NCBI GenBank assembly: GCA_043811005.1
Contig: JBDRNO010000178.1
Span: 1-14,672, forward strand
Source: JBDRNO01 sp043811005
Lineage (GTDB): Bacteria; Bacteroidota; Bacteroidia; NORP154
Reading direction: 5' to 3'
DNA: 14,672 bases
The notes beneath the pieces are model-generated. The model was not told the origin of the DNA. It did not search any database and saw only the letters and a program-made list of their open reading frames with translations. The position numbers were made by a program, and so were the translations under genes. This document shows, in pieces, positions 6,322 through 13,561 of the stretch; the first letter of the stretch is position 1; each line of letters starts with the position of its first letter.

Positions 6322-7641
6322 ATACCTGTAATAATCCGGCTTATATGGTCCTTTAACCTCCACTCCGATATATTCTGCCTGTTCGGGTGTTAAAATATCC
6401 AATTCCACACCTAATTTTTCCAAATGTAAATACGCTACTTTTTCGTCCAGATACTTGGGTAATGTATATACTTTATTTTCGTATCTGTCTGAGTGGTTCC
6501 ACAGTTCAATTTGGGCGAGCACCTGATTGGTAAAAGAGTTAGACATTACGAATGAAGGATGCCCTGTTGCACAACCCAGGTTCACCAGCCGTCCTTCTGC
6601 CAATAATATAATATCCTTACCGTCAACCGTGTATTTATCAACTTGCGGTTTAATGGTATCTTTTGTATGTCCGTAATTCTCATTTAGCCATGCTACGTCT
6701 ATTTCATGGTCAAAATGCCCAATATTGCAAACAACGGTTTTATCCTTCATTGTTTTAAAGTGCCTGTCAACAATAACATCTTTACAACCTGTTGTTGTAA
6801 CAACAATGTCGGCTTCCTTAACTGCATCATCCATTTTTTTGATCACAAATCCCTCCATCGCGGCTTGCAATGCACAAATAGGGTCAATTTCAGTAACTAT
6901 TACTCTTGCTCCTGCTGCTTTTAATGATTGCGCAGATCCCTTCCCAACATCTCCATAACCGGCAACAACAGTAACTTTTCCTGCTATCATCAGATCTGTT
7001 GCTCTTTTAATTGCATCAATCAGCGATTCCCTGCAACCATACTTATTATCAAATTTTGATTTTGTTACCGAATCATTAACATTAAAAGCAGGTATAGGTA
7101 ATGTTCCATTTTTCTCTCTTTCATACAATCTATGAACCCCAGTTGTTGTTTCTTCGGTAATACCTTTTATATTTACTATCAGCTCGGGGTATTTATCTAG
7201 AATCATGTTGGTGAGATCGCCACCGTCATCCAGGATCATGGTCAGCGGGAGGGATGCATCATCTCCGAAAAACAGTGTTTGCTCAATACACCAGTCATAT
7301 TCCTGTTCGGTCTCTCCTTTCCATGCAAAGACGGGAACTCCATCAGTAGCTACGGCAGCGGCAGCGTGATCCTGGGTGGAAAAAATATTACAGGATGACC
7401 ACCTCACTTCAGCACCTAACTGCCTTAAAGTTTCGATCAGGACGGCTGTTTGTATGGTCATGTGTAAACAGCCAGCTATTCTCGCACCCTTTAGCGGTTT
7501 TTGGTCTCTAAATTCTTCTCTAATTGCCATTAAACCGGGCATCTCTGCCTCTGCAAGGTTGATCTCCTTTTTTCCCCATGCGGCAAGGGAAATATCTTTT
7601 ACTTTATAATTTAATGTTTTTTCCACTGTTATGTTGTTCAT
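6319..7641 (-). CDS. ahcY: Adenosylhomocysteinase (S-adenosyl-L-homocysteine hydrolase)
   Basis: This cytoplasmic enzyme reversibly splits S-adenosylhomocysteine, the product of SAM-dependent methylation, into homocysteine and adenosine with tightly bound NAD+. The 440-residue sequence is complete and close to the length of the human enzyme (432). Visible family features are CLHMTIQTAVLIETL (H60), DDGGDLT (D139), the ITEETTTGVHRL stretch (E164), NDSVTKSKFDNKYGCRESL (K194, D198, C203), the NAD-binding loop GYGDVGKG (228-235), CNIGHFDHEID (H309), LGCATGHPSFVMSNSF (H361), and the C-terminal KPDYYRY whose lysine and tyrosine reach into the partner subunit's NAD site. No catalytic residue is missing. 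The first ATG (7641-7639) gives the expected N-terminus. A TAnnTTTG motif lies about 57 bases upstream, so it is probably transcribed on its own and not from the WG-repeat gene. I see no SAH riboswitch-like structure in the short leader. Confidence 0.98.
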   Translation of the reverse strand: MNNITVEKTLNYKVKDISLAAWGKKEINLAEAEMPGLMAIREEFRDQKPLKGARIAGCLHMTIQTAVLIETLRQLGAEVRWSSCNIFSTQDHAAAAVATDGVPVFAWKGETEQEYDWCIEQTLFFGDDASLPLTMILDDGGDLTNMILDKYPELIVNIKGITEETTTGVHRLYEREKNGTLPIPAFNVNDSVTKSKFDNKYGCRESLIDAIKRATDLMIAGKVTVVAGYGDVGKGSAQSLKAAGARVIVTEIDPICALQAAMEGFVIKKMDDAVKEADIVVTTTGCKDVIVDRHFKTMKDKTVVCNIGHFDHEIDVAWLNENYGHTKDTIKPQVDKYTVDGKDIILLAEGRLVNLGCATGHPSFVMSNSFTNQVLAQIELWNHSDRYENKVYTLPKYLDEKVAYLHLEKLGVELDILTPEQAEYIGVEVKGPYKPDYYRY

Positions 7642-7696
7642 TTTATTAAATCCTTGTTAATTAGAACAGATATTTGAAATTTACTATATAATAATA

Positions 7697-7704
7697 CAAA
7701 GTTA
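7697..7704 (-). promoter_or_regulatory. Likely -7 promoter element of ahcY
   Basis: The minus strand reads TAACTTTG, a full match to the Bacteroidota -7 consensus TAnnTTTG. Transcription would begin near 7690, leaving a leader of about 50 bases before the ATG at 7641. The upstream -33 region is T-rich but lacks a clear TTTG. Confidence 0.5.
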
Positions 7705-7764
7705 AGGAATATAACTAAAAAAGATAAAAGATTGTTGAATGGGGGAGAATTGAGGTTAAAGGAT

Positions 7765-8790
7765 TTACTCCTCCTGCCATATGAACTTGCCGGTTTTGTC
7801 AATATAACCAAACGATCCGGTTTTGTAACCGCCAAGCCTTACTCTAGCCAATCCTCCGGAAAAGGTTGCAGGAATATCAAACTGATAGCTAATTACGAGC
7901 TTGCCCGTATTGTCTATATACCCCCACTTGCTTTCTTTTGACTCTTGAACACATGCCATACCCTCGAAGAAATGGTGTGCTCCATAAAACTGGGGATTAA
8001 CAACGATCATACCCTTCTTGTCAATATATCCATATTTACCAGATTTAAAAGAGCCAATTCTGATCAATGCAATACCATCAGAAAACTTAAATGCCCTGTC
8101 AAACTGGGGCTCAATAGCGAATTTGCCTGTTTTCTCAACAAATCCCCATTTCCCTGTTTGTTCATCACCCATTCTAACATTTGCCAGACCTTCGGAAAAA
8201 TCAAAGCAATCATCAAACCTGTAACCCAAGACCAGCTTACCGGTTTTATCAACAAATCCCCATTTTCCTGATTTGTAATCACCCTGTTTGACCCTGGCTA
8301 ATCCTTCATGGAAATCATAGGCAGCATCAAACTGGGGTTGGACAACAAATTTTCCGGTTTTATCAATAAACCCGAATTGATCTCCCTGTTGAATTCTTGC
8401 CAATCCATCTGAAAAACTATAAGCAAAATCAAACTGGGGCTCAATTACAAATTTCCCGGTCTTGTCAATAAAACCCCATGTAAGTTCTTTTTTTACAGCA
8501 GCCAATCCCTCTGAAAAATCAAAAACTTTAATAAAGATGGGCTCGATAATAAACTTTCCTGTTTTATCAATATAGCCTCTTTTTCCTGTTAATTTTACAT
8601 GTGCCAAACCTTCTGAAAATACAGACGCGTAATCAAATTGGGGTTTAATAACAACATTTCCTTGTTTGTTTATATACCCATACAATTTGCTGTCGGACAT
8701 GGGATACAACCCTTCTTCCTGGGCAAAAAGAGTACTGCAGCTTAATATTAAGCCGAAACAGAGTATCTTTTTCAATGAGACTTTATTCAT
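7765..8790 (-). CDS. Secreted WG-repeat protein
   Basis: The 341-residue product has a signal peptide (residues 1-23, with cleavage after LFA and before QEE). From about residue 37 to the end it consists of WG repeats: eight full units and one partial unit. The unit reads roughly [WYF]G[YF][IV]DKTGKFVIEPQFD.A..FSEGLARV, with variable spacers. Units 4, 5, 6 and 8 are followed by a longer G-[DSG]-x-[KQ]-[ST]-G-[KS] insertion, so the spacing is not strictly regular. WG repeats are thought to form beta-rich, probably solenoid-like or propeller-like domains that bind partners; no enzymatic motif is seen. After signal cleavage it should be periplasmic or exposed; there is no lipobox and no recognisable sorting domain at the C-terminus, which ends in a partial unit (FGYIDKTGKFIWQEE). 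It lies 123 bases upstream of ahcY on the same strand, but ahcY has its own promoter motif. Confidence 0.92.
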   Translation of the reverse strand: MNKVSLKKILCFGLILSCSTLFAQEEGLYPMSDSKLYGYINKQGNVVIKPQFDYASVFSEGLAHVKLTGKRGYIDKTGKFIIEPIFIKVFDFSEGLAAVKKELTWGFIDKTGKFVIEPQFDFAYSFSDGLARIQQGDQFGFIDKTGKFVVQPQFDAAYDFHEGLARVKQGDYKSGKWGFVDKTGKLVLGYRFDDCFDFSEGLANVRMGDEQTGKWGFVEKTGKFAIEPQFDRAFKFSDGIALIRIGSFKSGKYGYIDKKGMIVVNPQFYGAHHFFEGMACVQESKESKWGYIDNTGKLVISYQFDIPATFSGGLARVRLGGYKTGSFGYIDKTGKFIWQEE

Positions 8791-8856
8791 TTTAAATTTA
8801 TTTTAATGTTATTTTGACTTGCAAATTTCGCACTAAATTAGGAAAAATAAAATTAA

Positions 8857-8883
8857 TTGTACAAATAAATTATTTTATATTTG
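8857..8883 (+). promoter_or_regulatory. Likely promoter of the phosphopantetheinyl transferase gene
   Basis: TATATTTG at 8876-8883 matches the Bacteroidota -7 consensus TAnnTTTG. A TTG at 8857-8859 could act as the -33 element, 16 bases upstream. Transcription would begin near 8889, giving a leader of roughly 23 bases before the ATG at 8912. Confidence 0.55.
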
Positions 8884-8911
8884 CCATAAAGAGAAATATA
8901 AATGAATTTAT

Positions 8912-9565
8912 ATGGGTATTTATCTTAAAAAAAACATTGAAAAAGATACCATTTTAGGGCTTTGGAAAATTGAAGAAACCATTGATTGGTGTATCTCCAG
9001 GTTACAATTAAATGAAAATGATCTTAAAATACTAAACTGGTATAATAGCAAACACAGGCGGCTACAGCGGTTAATCACACAACTTCTGCTTCAAAATATG
9101 TTAAACCATAAAACAAAAGTTGAAATTAAATATGATAAGAACGGTAAGCCGAGCTTACCTGACTTTCCTTATGAAATTTCTATTTCTCATTCAAAAATAT
9201 TCGTTGCAATACTCATATCCAAAACATATAACATAGGAATTGATATTGAACAGATAAACCCAAAGGTAGAACGAATCTCAGAAAAATTCATAAATTCTTA
9301 TGAATTAAAGCAATTTAGTGCCGGTTTAAATAAGGAAAATATTGAACAAATGCATGTTATCTGGGGTGCAAAAGAATCACTGTACAAGCTGTATGGCAAA
9401 CGGAACCTGAATTTTAAAGAAAATCTTCTTACAGAGCCATTTGATTACAAACAAAAGGGTGTAATAAAAGCGAGGATATCAACAGGAAATAAAAACCGGC
9501 AATTTTCGCTTTATTACGAAAAAATAAAGGATTATATGCTGGTATATGTGATGGGAGGGGAATAG
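8912..9565 (+). CDS. 4'-phosphopantetheinyl transferase, Sfp type
   Basis: This enzyme transfers the phosphopantetheine arm of coenzyme A to a conserved serine of a carrier protein (acyl, peptidyl or aryl carrier). The 217-residue product shows the family motifs in order: KNGKPSL (77-82), EISISHS (88-94), the magnesium-binding GIDIE (D111, E113), and WGAKESLYKLYG (W151, E155, K159). The length fits the Sfp/Gsp class (about 220-240 residues) and not the shorter AcpS class. It is cytoplasmic. The next gene on the same strand, an extended SDR at 9652, is 86 bases downstream. No carrier protein or synthase gene is in the window, so the substrate is unknown. A housekeeping acyl carrier protein or a carrier of a flexirubin-type aryl polyene or polyketide system elsewhere are both possible. 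Confidence 0.93.
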   Translation: MGIYLKKNIEKDTILGLWKIEETIDWCISRLQLNENDLKILNWYNSKHRRLQRLITQLLLQNMLNHKTKVEIKYDKNGKPSLPDFPYEISISHSKIFVAILISKTYNIGIDIEQINPKVERISEKFINSYELKQFSAGLNKENIEQMHVIWGAKESLYKLYGKRNLNFKENLLTEPFDYKQKGVIKARISTGNKNRQFSLYYEKIKDYMLVYVMGGE

Positions 9566-9579
9566 AGGTATGTTAACTA

Positions 9580-9587
9580 TAATTTTG
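9580..9587 (+). promoter_or_regulatory. Possible -7 promoter element of the SDR gene
   Basis: TAATTTTG matches TAnnTTTG and lies 64 bases before the ATG at 9652. No convincing -33 element is seen upstream, so co-transcription with the phosphopantetheinyl transferase gene remains possible. Confidence 0.35.
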
Positions 9588-9589
9588 TC

Positions 9590-9626
9590 AAAATTTAACT
9601 TTTTAGTACCAAAAAAGTTAATTTTT
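9590..9626 (+). promoter_or_regulatory. AT-rich hairpin between the transferase and SDR genes
   Basis: AAAATTTAACTTTTT (9590-9604) pairs with AAAAAGTTAATTTT (9612-9625) over 14 base pairs with one bulged T; the loop is AGTACCA. It sits in the leader of the SDR gene, 26 bases before its ATG. It could be a weak terminator of the upstream gene, a 5'-UTR structure or an operator. Confidence 0.3.
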
Positions 9627-9651
9627 GCATTTCGTAGAAAAAAATATTTAT

Positions 9652-10659
9652 ATGATATTAGTAACTGGCGGAACGGGCTTATTAGGGTCACGGCTCATCT
9701 ATGATTTGGTAAAGGCGGGTGTGAAGGTGAGGGCTATTAAACGAGCTGAAAGTGACCTGACAACCATTCAAAATATTTTTAATTATTATTCACCTGGTGA
9801 AAAAAGCCTGATAAATAATGTTGAATGGGTGAATGGGAATATCATGGATATTTATTCGCTTTTAGAGGCAATGAATGGTGTCAGGGAAGTTTACCATTGT
9901 GCAGCTTCTGTGTCATTTAATCCTAAAACGCTCCACAAGATGATGAAAGCAAATATCGAAGGAACAGCCAATGTTGTAAATGCCTGCCTTGAGAATAGTA
10001 TCCGGAAGCTTTGCCATACGAGCTCGGTCGCTGCAATTGGCATTATTAAAAACGGGAAGGAAGCCAACGAAGATACTTTATGGAGACAAACACCGAAATA
10101 TTTAAATTATTCAATCAGCAAGTTTCTTGCTGAACGGGAGATCTGGCGTGGTATCGAAGAGGGGCAGGATGCGGTGATCGTCAATCCCTCAATTATCATA
10201 GGCCCTGGCAATTGGAGAAAAAGCAGTGCAAATATGTTCCCGAGAGTGTGGAATGGATTGCCTTATTATACTTCAGGGACAAATGGTTTTGTTGATGTAA
10301 GGGATGTATCCAGGGCAATGATCGTTTTGATGAAGAGTGAAATAAAAAGCGAACGTTTTATCATCTCATCTGAAAACAAGCCGTACAAAGAAGTCTTTGA
10401 ACTAATAGCTGATAATTTAGGGAAAAAACATGCTAGCATAAAGGTAACTCCCTTCCTGGCTGAGATCTTATGGCGGCTGGATAAAACAAGAGCATGGTTT
10501 ACGGCTTCCCGTCCGGCAATAACAAAGGAAATTGCCAGGGAAGCGAGCTTGAAGCGACAATATTCCAATATAAAGATCAAAAAAACTATTGGCTTGGATT
10601 TTATCCCTGTTGAAGAAGCAATAAAGCATACTTCGGAGATATTTCTTAAGGAGACATAG
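9652..10659 (+). CDS. NAD(P)-dependent epimerase/reductase, extended SDR family
   Basis: I start at ATG 9652 (335 residues), because it places the nucleotide-binding strand MILVTGGTGLLG at the very N-terminus as usual; an upstream in-frame TTG at 9625 adds only nine residues. The Rossmann loop is GGTGLLG (residues 6-12). Further SDR signs are YHCAASVSF (81-89), the strand leading to TSSVAAIG with the catalytic serine (S124 or S125), the Y153-x3-K157 pair in YSISK, and NPSIIIGPG (178-186). The C-terminal third, with FVDVRDVSRAM (213-223), is the substrate domain. It resembles the dihydroflavonol-4-reductase/3-beta-hydroxysteroid dehydrogenase/epimerase branch, whose substrates (sugar nucleotides, steroids, flavonoid-like ketones) cannot be told apart from sequence alone. 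It follows the phosphopantetheinyl transferase gene on the same strand, but a functional link is not shown. Confidence 0.92.
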   Translation: MILVTGGTGLLGSRLIYDLVKAGVKVRAIKRAESDLTTIQNIFNYYSPGEKSLINNVEWVNGNIMDIYSLLEAMNGVREVYHCAASVSFNPKTLHKMMKANIEGTANVVNACLENSIRKLCHTSSVAAIGIIKNGKEANEDTLWRQTPKYLNYSISKFLAEREIWRGIEEGQDAVIVNPSIIIGPGNWRKSSANMFPRVWNGLPYYTSGTNGFVDVRDVSRAMIVLMKSEIKSERFIISSENKPYKEVFELIADNLGKKHASIKVTPFLAEILWRLDKTRAWFTASRPAITKEIAREASLKRQYSNIKIKKTIGLDFIPVEEAIKHTSEIFLKET

Positions 10660-10794
10660 TTACACAAATTGATTTAAAAAGCAATTAATCTTACGTGCTT
10701 AGGAAATTAAAAATGTTGCGTGTGCCTTCTCCGAAGTATTCTACGAAGGACGAAGTCGTTCGCTCATGCCTGAGCAGACCCAAGCATGCTACGG
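10660..10794. other. Intergenic stretch of dispersed repeat words
   Basis: No gene is seen. The stretch has GC-richer words such as CCTTCTCCGAAGTATTC, CTACGAAGGACGAAG and TGCTACGGCAGACG. These resemble repeat phrases common in bacterial intergenic DNA and differ in composition from the AT-rich flanks. They run directly into the direct repeat that begins at 10795. Confidence 0.4.
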
Positions 10795-10933
10795 CAGACG
10801 TAAGCCTGGCTGCTCGCTACTGGCAACTGGCAAGAATGATATAATATGAGTTGCCGAAATCTAGAAATTTGGCCGGAAACTAAATAATTTTATTGATAGA
10901 ATTGAACGCGATCTAGCGAGAGGCGAGAAGCGA
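10795..10933. repeat. Direct repeat copy A, left of the DUF4296 lipoprotein gene
   Basis: This 139-base stretch matches copy B (11479-11675) in the same orientation: 89 of 96 bases in the first block (10795-10890) and 41 of 43 in the second (10891-10933). Copy A lacks the 58 bases found between the blocks in copy B. It contains GGCAACT...AGTTGCC, a 7-base-pair stem with a 20-base loop. It ends five bases before the stop codon of the lipoprotein gene. Confidence 0.85.
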
Positions 10934-10938
10934 ATCAG

Positions 10939-11298
10939 TTATCTTTTCTTCTCACCATCCTCCTCTGCCTGCCTCTTGCTTAGCTCAATGATCACCTCCT
11001 CATATATCTGCTCAAAAATTTCAGGGTGCATAGTATAATATTCAAAGCTCCTGTCAAATTCTTCTTTGCTTATATTATGAGACTGGAGAGCTGAATTATA
11101 GTAATCAATAACTTTTCCCTTTTCTTTTTCAACTCTTATTTTCTTAACAACCAATGTTGCTTCAATCAGTTCAATGTCAACCATTACCTGTATCATCCTC
11201 TCTTTAGGCAATATATCCCCAGGGATTATTTCCTTTTTATTAATACTATTACAGGCAAAAAAGATTATCAATATAAGAAAAAATAAATATTTCTTCAT
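10939..11298 (-). CDS. DUF4296-type lipoprotein
   Basis: The 119-residue product begins MKKYLFFLILIIFFAC, a lipoprotein signal with lipidation expected at C16. The mature part has the pattern of the Bacteroidota family DUF4296: ILPKERMIQVMVDIELIEA (29-47), a helix with YYNSALQSHNISKEEFDRSF (66-85), then YYTMHPEIFEQIYEEVIIEL. The length (about 120) is normal for the family. It should be anchored in the inner or outer membrane facing the periplasm and be largely helical; no biochemical function is known to me. A TAATTTTG promoter motif lies 33 bases upstream. The gene stands alone, facing away from the beta-barrel gene at 11820, and is bracketed by two copies of a 139-base direct repeat. Recombination between these copies would delete it cleanly. 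Confidence 0.88.
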   Translation of the reverse strand: MKKYLFFLILIIFFACNSINKKEIIPGDILPKERMIQVMVDIELIEATLVVKKIRVEKEKGKVIDYYNSALQSHNISKEEFDRSFEYYTMHPEIFEQIYEEVIIELSKRQAEEDGEKKR

Positions 11299-11330
11299 AA
11301 ATTCGGCACTTATTAATTGTAAATAACAAA

Positions 11331-11338
11331 CAAAATTA
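11331..11338 (-). promoter_or_regulatory. Likely -7 promoter element of the DUF4296 lipoprotein gene
   Basis: The minus strand reads TAATTTTG, matching TAnnTTTG. Transcription would start near 11325, about 27 bases before the ATG at 11298. The -33 position carries only a loose TTCTTTA. Confidence 0.5.
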
Positions 11339-11439
11339 TATTAAATAAAGAACATAACTTCGTAAGTTGATTAAAAAATGTCTCTCGCAAAGACGCCAAG
11401 AACGCAAAGAGAATCTTTATGACAGAAAACAAAATTAAA

Positions 11440-11472
11440 AGACCCTCAGGGTTTTTGAAACCCTGAGGGTCT
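11440..11472. repeat. Perfect 15-base-arm palindrome
   Basis: AGACCCTCAGGGTTT (11440-11454), loop TTG, then the exact reverse complement (11458-11472). On the minus strand it is followed by TTTAATTTTG and so looks like a factor-independent terminator. However, no minus-strand gene lies upstream of it for it to terminate. The core GTTT-TTG-AAAC is shared with the palindrome at 1005-1037. Confidence 0.75.
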
Positions 11473-11478
11473 GGGTGC

Positions 11479-11675
11479 CAGACGTAGACCTGGCTGCTCG
11501 CTTCTGGCAACTGGCAAAAATGATATAATATGAGTTGCCGAAATCTATAAATTTGGCAGAAAACTAAATAATTTACAACTACTCAGGTGATCTTTATTAG
11601 CCACAGATTGCACGAATTTTTTACAATAATTTTATTGATAGAATTGAACGCGATCTAGCGAGAAACGAGAAGCGA
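11479..11675. repeat. Direct repeat copy B, right of the DUF4296 lipoprotein gene
   Basis: It has the same sequence and orientation as copy A (10795-10933), with 58 extra bases between the two blocks. The extra piece is bounded by AATAATTT at 11567-11574 and again at 11625-11632, while copy A has that word once. This is consistent either with an insertion that duplicated 8 bases or with loss from copy A by recombination between the short repeats. The extra piece contains GCCACAGATTGCACGAATTT, a type of word I recall as common in intergenic DNA. Confidence 0.85.
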
Positions 11676-11819
11676 GCAGCAAGGAGCAAACAATATTAAC
11701 AAGTAGCGGAACACTTATCAGTAAAGGAAAATTCTTGAAATGAAGCGAAGCGGAATTCACAAACACCTTTTAAAACAAACAATATAGTGAGTAAATTCCA
11801 AGACAATAAATCACCTATT

Positions 11820-13313
11820 ATGATAAAAAAATATTTGATTTCTGCCGTTTTTTGCATTGTGTGCGGTTTTTCATTTTCACAATCTGAAATCACCGCTTTT
11901 ACTGCAACCGGAAGAGGCGGGGCTGCAACAACATTTGTTACCGATTACCAGTCGCTTGGCATCAATCCCTCCAATCTCGGCTGGAAATCTCCTTTCAATG
12001 ACCATATTGTGTCTATTGGTTTAATTGAAGGCGCCTACTCGGTTTATTCGGAAGCGCTCGCAAAACCTGATTTGAAGGAAAGTATAACGAATTTTGAATC
12101 CGAAAAATTTACTTACCAGGAAAAGGTAGATGCAGCCCAGGCATTTACCGAAGCGGGGTTTGCAATAAATGTTGACTTGTCGCTCTTTGCCATTGCAGTC
12201 CAGCCAAATGAAAAAGTGGGCGGATTTGCTTTTGGCATAAGAGAAAGGATACAATGGTATTCAATATTTAACAAGACTATTTCCGATATCCTGTTCATGG
12301 GATATAATGCAGATTATTTTACCTCTCTGCTACTGGATGACGGAAATATTATCCCAAAAACAGATAGCGTACAGCAATTGATAGAATCAGGTGATACCAG
12401 TTTGATAAATAATGTTGCGGAAGGACTTATAGATCCGATTCAGGCAAAACTGTTTTCCGTACTCCTGAAAGGTTCAAGAATATCATTATCTTGGTATAGG
12501 GAGTATAACTTCAGTTATGGAAGGAAAATAGTTTCCAATGATAACTTTTCTTTATTCGGTGGCATAGGGTTAAAATATTTAACTGGTATGGCAATTCTGG
12601 ATGTCAGGGCAGAAAATAGCGAGCTGGAAGCTTTTTCAGCCATCACACCCATTCTTGATATAAATTACGGTGACTCAGCCATTGCCCAAACTTCACCTGT
12701 AGAACAGACCGGAAATCTTCCAAAAAGTGTAGGTGCCGGTTATGGTTTTGACATAGGATTCAGCGCTATTATAAAGGAAAAGCTCAAAATCGGCTTTGCC
12801 GTTAATGATATCGGTTCTATTACATGGGATGGAAACGTATTTGTTGCAAATGATAATTTCCTGATGGATATGAGCTCAGCAGGGTTCGGTAGCTACAATT
12901 TATTCCAGGAAGCCGAGGATATAGTTGGTGAGAACGGGGTTATAAAATGGGACGGAATAACGGAAAAGAAGACAAATTTACCGACAAATATAAGAGCTGG
13001 GGCAAGCTTTCAACCATCAGACAAATTCGAAGCCGGTATTGACCTGATAATTCCCGCCAATGATGTTGCCGGCAACTATAAAAAAATGCTCTTTGCCTTT
13101 GGGTTAGATGTTAAGCCAATACCCTGGTTAAGACTTTCAACCGGTATAACTACCGGTGGCAACTATGGATTTAACCTTCCTGCAGGAATTGCTATTATAC
13201 TGGGAGAAGGAACATGGGAAGCCGGGGTTGCCTCAAGAGACGCCATCACATTCTTTACGGAAAACCGCCCGACCCTTTCCTTAAGCGCGGGGTTTTTGAG
13301 GTTTAGGTTTTAA
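11820..13313 (+). CDS. Outer-membrane beta-barrel-like protein, possibly DUF5723 family
   Basis: I start at ATG 11820 (497 residues) because MIKKYLISAVFCIVCGFSFS is a compact signal peptide ending before QSE; a GTG at 11787 would only add eleven unlikely residues. The mature protein begins ITAFTATGRGGAATTFVTDY, followed by QSLGINPSNLGW, a motif I associate with Bacteroidota outer-membrane proteins of the DUF5723 type and related FadL/PorV-like barrels. Alternating hydrophobic strands with glycine and aromatic residues run through the whole length (for example FSLFGGIGLKYLTGMAILDV and KLKIGFAVNDIGSITWDG), and the chain ends FLRFRF, with the terminal phenylalanine typical of barrels inserted by the BAM complex. 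Its role (transport, anchoring, or part of a secretion or gliding system) cannot be told. It faces away from the DUF4296 gene and converges on the lipoprotein gene at 13562. Confidence 0.85.
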   Translation: MIKKYLISAVFCIVCGFSFSQSEITAFTATGRGGAATTFVTDYQSLGINPSNLGWKSPFNDHIVSIGLIEGAYSVYSEALAKPDLKESITNFESEKFTYQEKVDAAQAFTEAGFAINVDLSLFAIAVQPNEKVGGFAFGIRERIQWYSIFNKTISDILFMGYNADYFTSLLLDDGNIIPKTDSVQQLIESGDTSLINNVAEGLIDPIQAKLFSVLLKGSRISLSWYREYNFSYGRKIVSNDNFSLFGGIGLKYLTGMAILDVRAENSELEAFSAITPILDINYGDSAIAQTSPVEQTGNLPKSVGAGYGFDIGFSAIIKEKLKIGFAVNDIGSITWDGNVFVANDNFLMDMSSAGFGSYNLFQEAEDIVGENGVIKWDGITEKKTNLPTNIRAGASFQPSDKFEAGIDLIIPANDVAGNYKKMLFAFGLDVKPIPWLRLSTGITTGGNYGFNLPAGIAIILGEGTWEAGVASRDAITFFTENRPTLSLSAGFLRFRF

Positions 13314-13397
13314 TTAATACATTAAAAGTCAAGTATATATCAATTTTGGCAAAAAATAATTAATGAAGTCATAAATTCCTTAATTGACGTCATATTG

Positions 13398-13520
13398 CTA
13401 CGAAATACGAATTTTTTACGAAAATACGAAACGTGCCCTCTTCACAAGCTACATAGCTATGTAAACAGCAATTACATAAAATCCATTTCCAGTAAATTCG
13501 TATATTTTCGTATTTCGTAG
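13398..13520. repeat. Inverted repeat CTACGAAATACGAA with a palindrome inside
   Basis: CTACGAAATACGAA at 13398-13411 has its exact reverse complement at 13507-13520, and similar words extend the match imperfectly inward. Between the arms lies the 14-base perfect palindrome TACATAGCTATGTA (13450-13463). The element fills the gap between two convergent genes. Related CTACGAAAAA words occur near 525, 4368 and, inverted, 9630. Confidence 0.65.
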
Positions 13521-13561
13521 ATAAAATACTTATTCCCCTATTTGATTCTGGTTTGTCCTGC

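Larger units (their letters stand above)
11299..11819. other. Repeat-filled gap between divergent genes
   Basis: No gene is seen. From left to right it holds the promoter region of the lipoprotein gene, the word ATAACTTCGT (11354-11363) within AACTT-CGT-AAGTT, a CGCAAAGACGCCAAGAACGC word (11386-11405), the 33-base palindrome at 11440-11472, direct repeat copy B (11479-11675), and about 145 bases with GCAGCAAGGAGC-type words before the beta-barrel gene. No TAnnTTTG motif was found for that gene. Confidence 0.6.

Noticed and set aside
7642..7764. SAH riboswitch upstream of ahcY
   Set aside because: The leader after the promoter box is only about 50 bases, AT-rich and without GC-rich stems.
7765..8790. 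Frameshifted or fused gene suggested by irregular spacing of WG repeats
   Set aside because: The frame is continuous and the longer linkers (GDYKSGK-like) recur, which is normal variation for this repeat family.
10266..10667. Open frame on the minus strand opposite the SDR gene
   Set aside because: The plus-strand SDR reading has catalytic motifs and continuous family similarity; the opposite frame is a shadow.
10843..10848. TATAAT as a sigma-70 promoter inside the direct repeat
   Set aside because: Bacteroidota use a different consensus, there is no -35 element, and AT-rich DNA yields this word often.
11354..11370. loxP-like half-site ATAACTTCGTA
   Set aside because: The resemblance is to one arm only; there is no second arm with an 8-base spacer and no recombinase gene.
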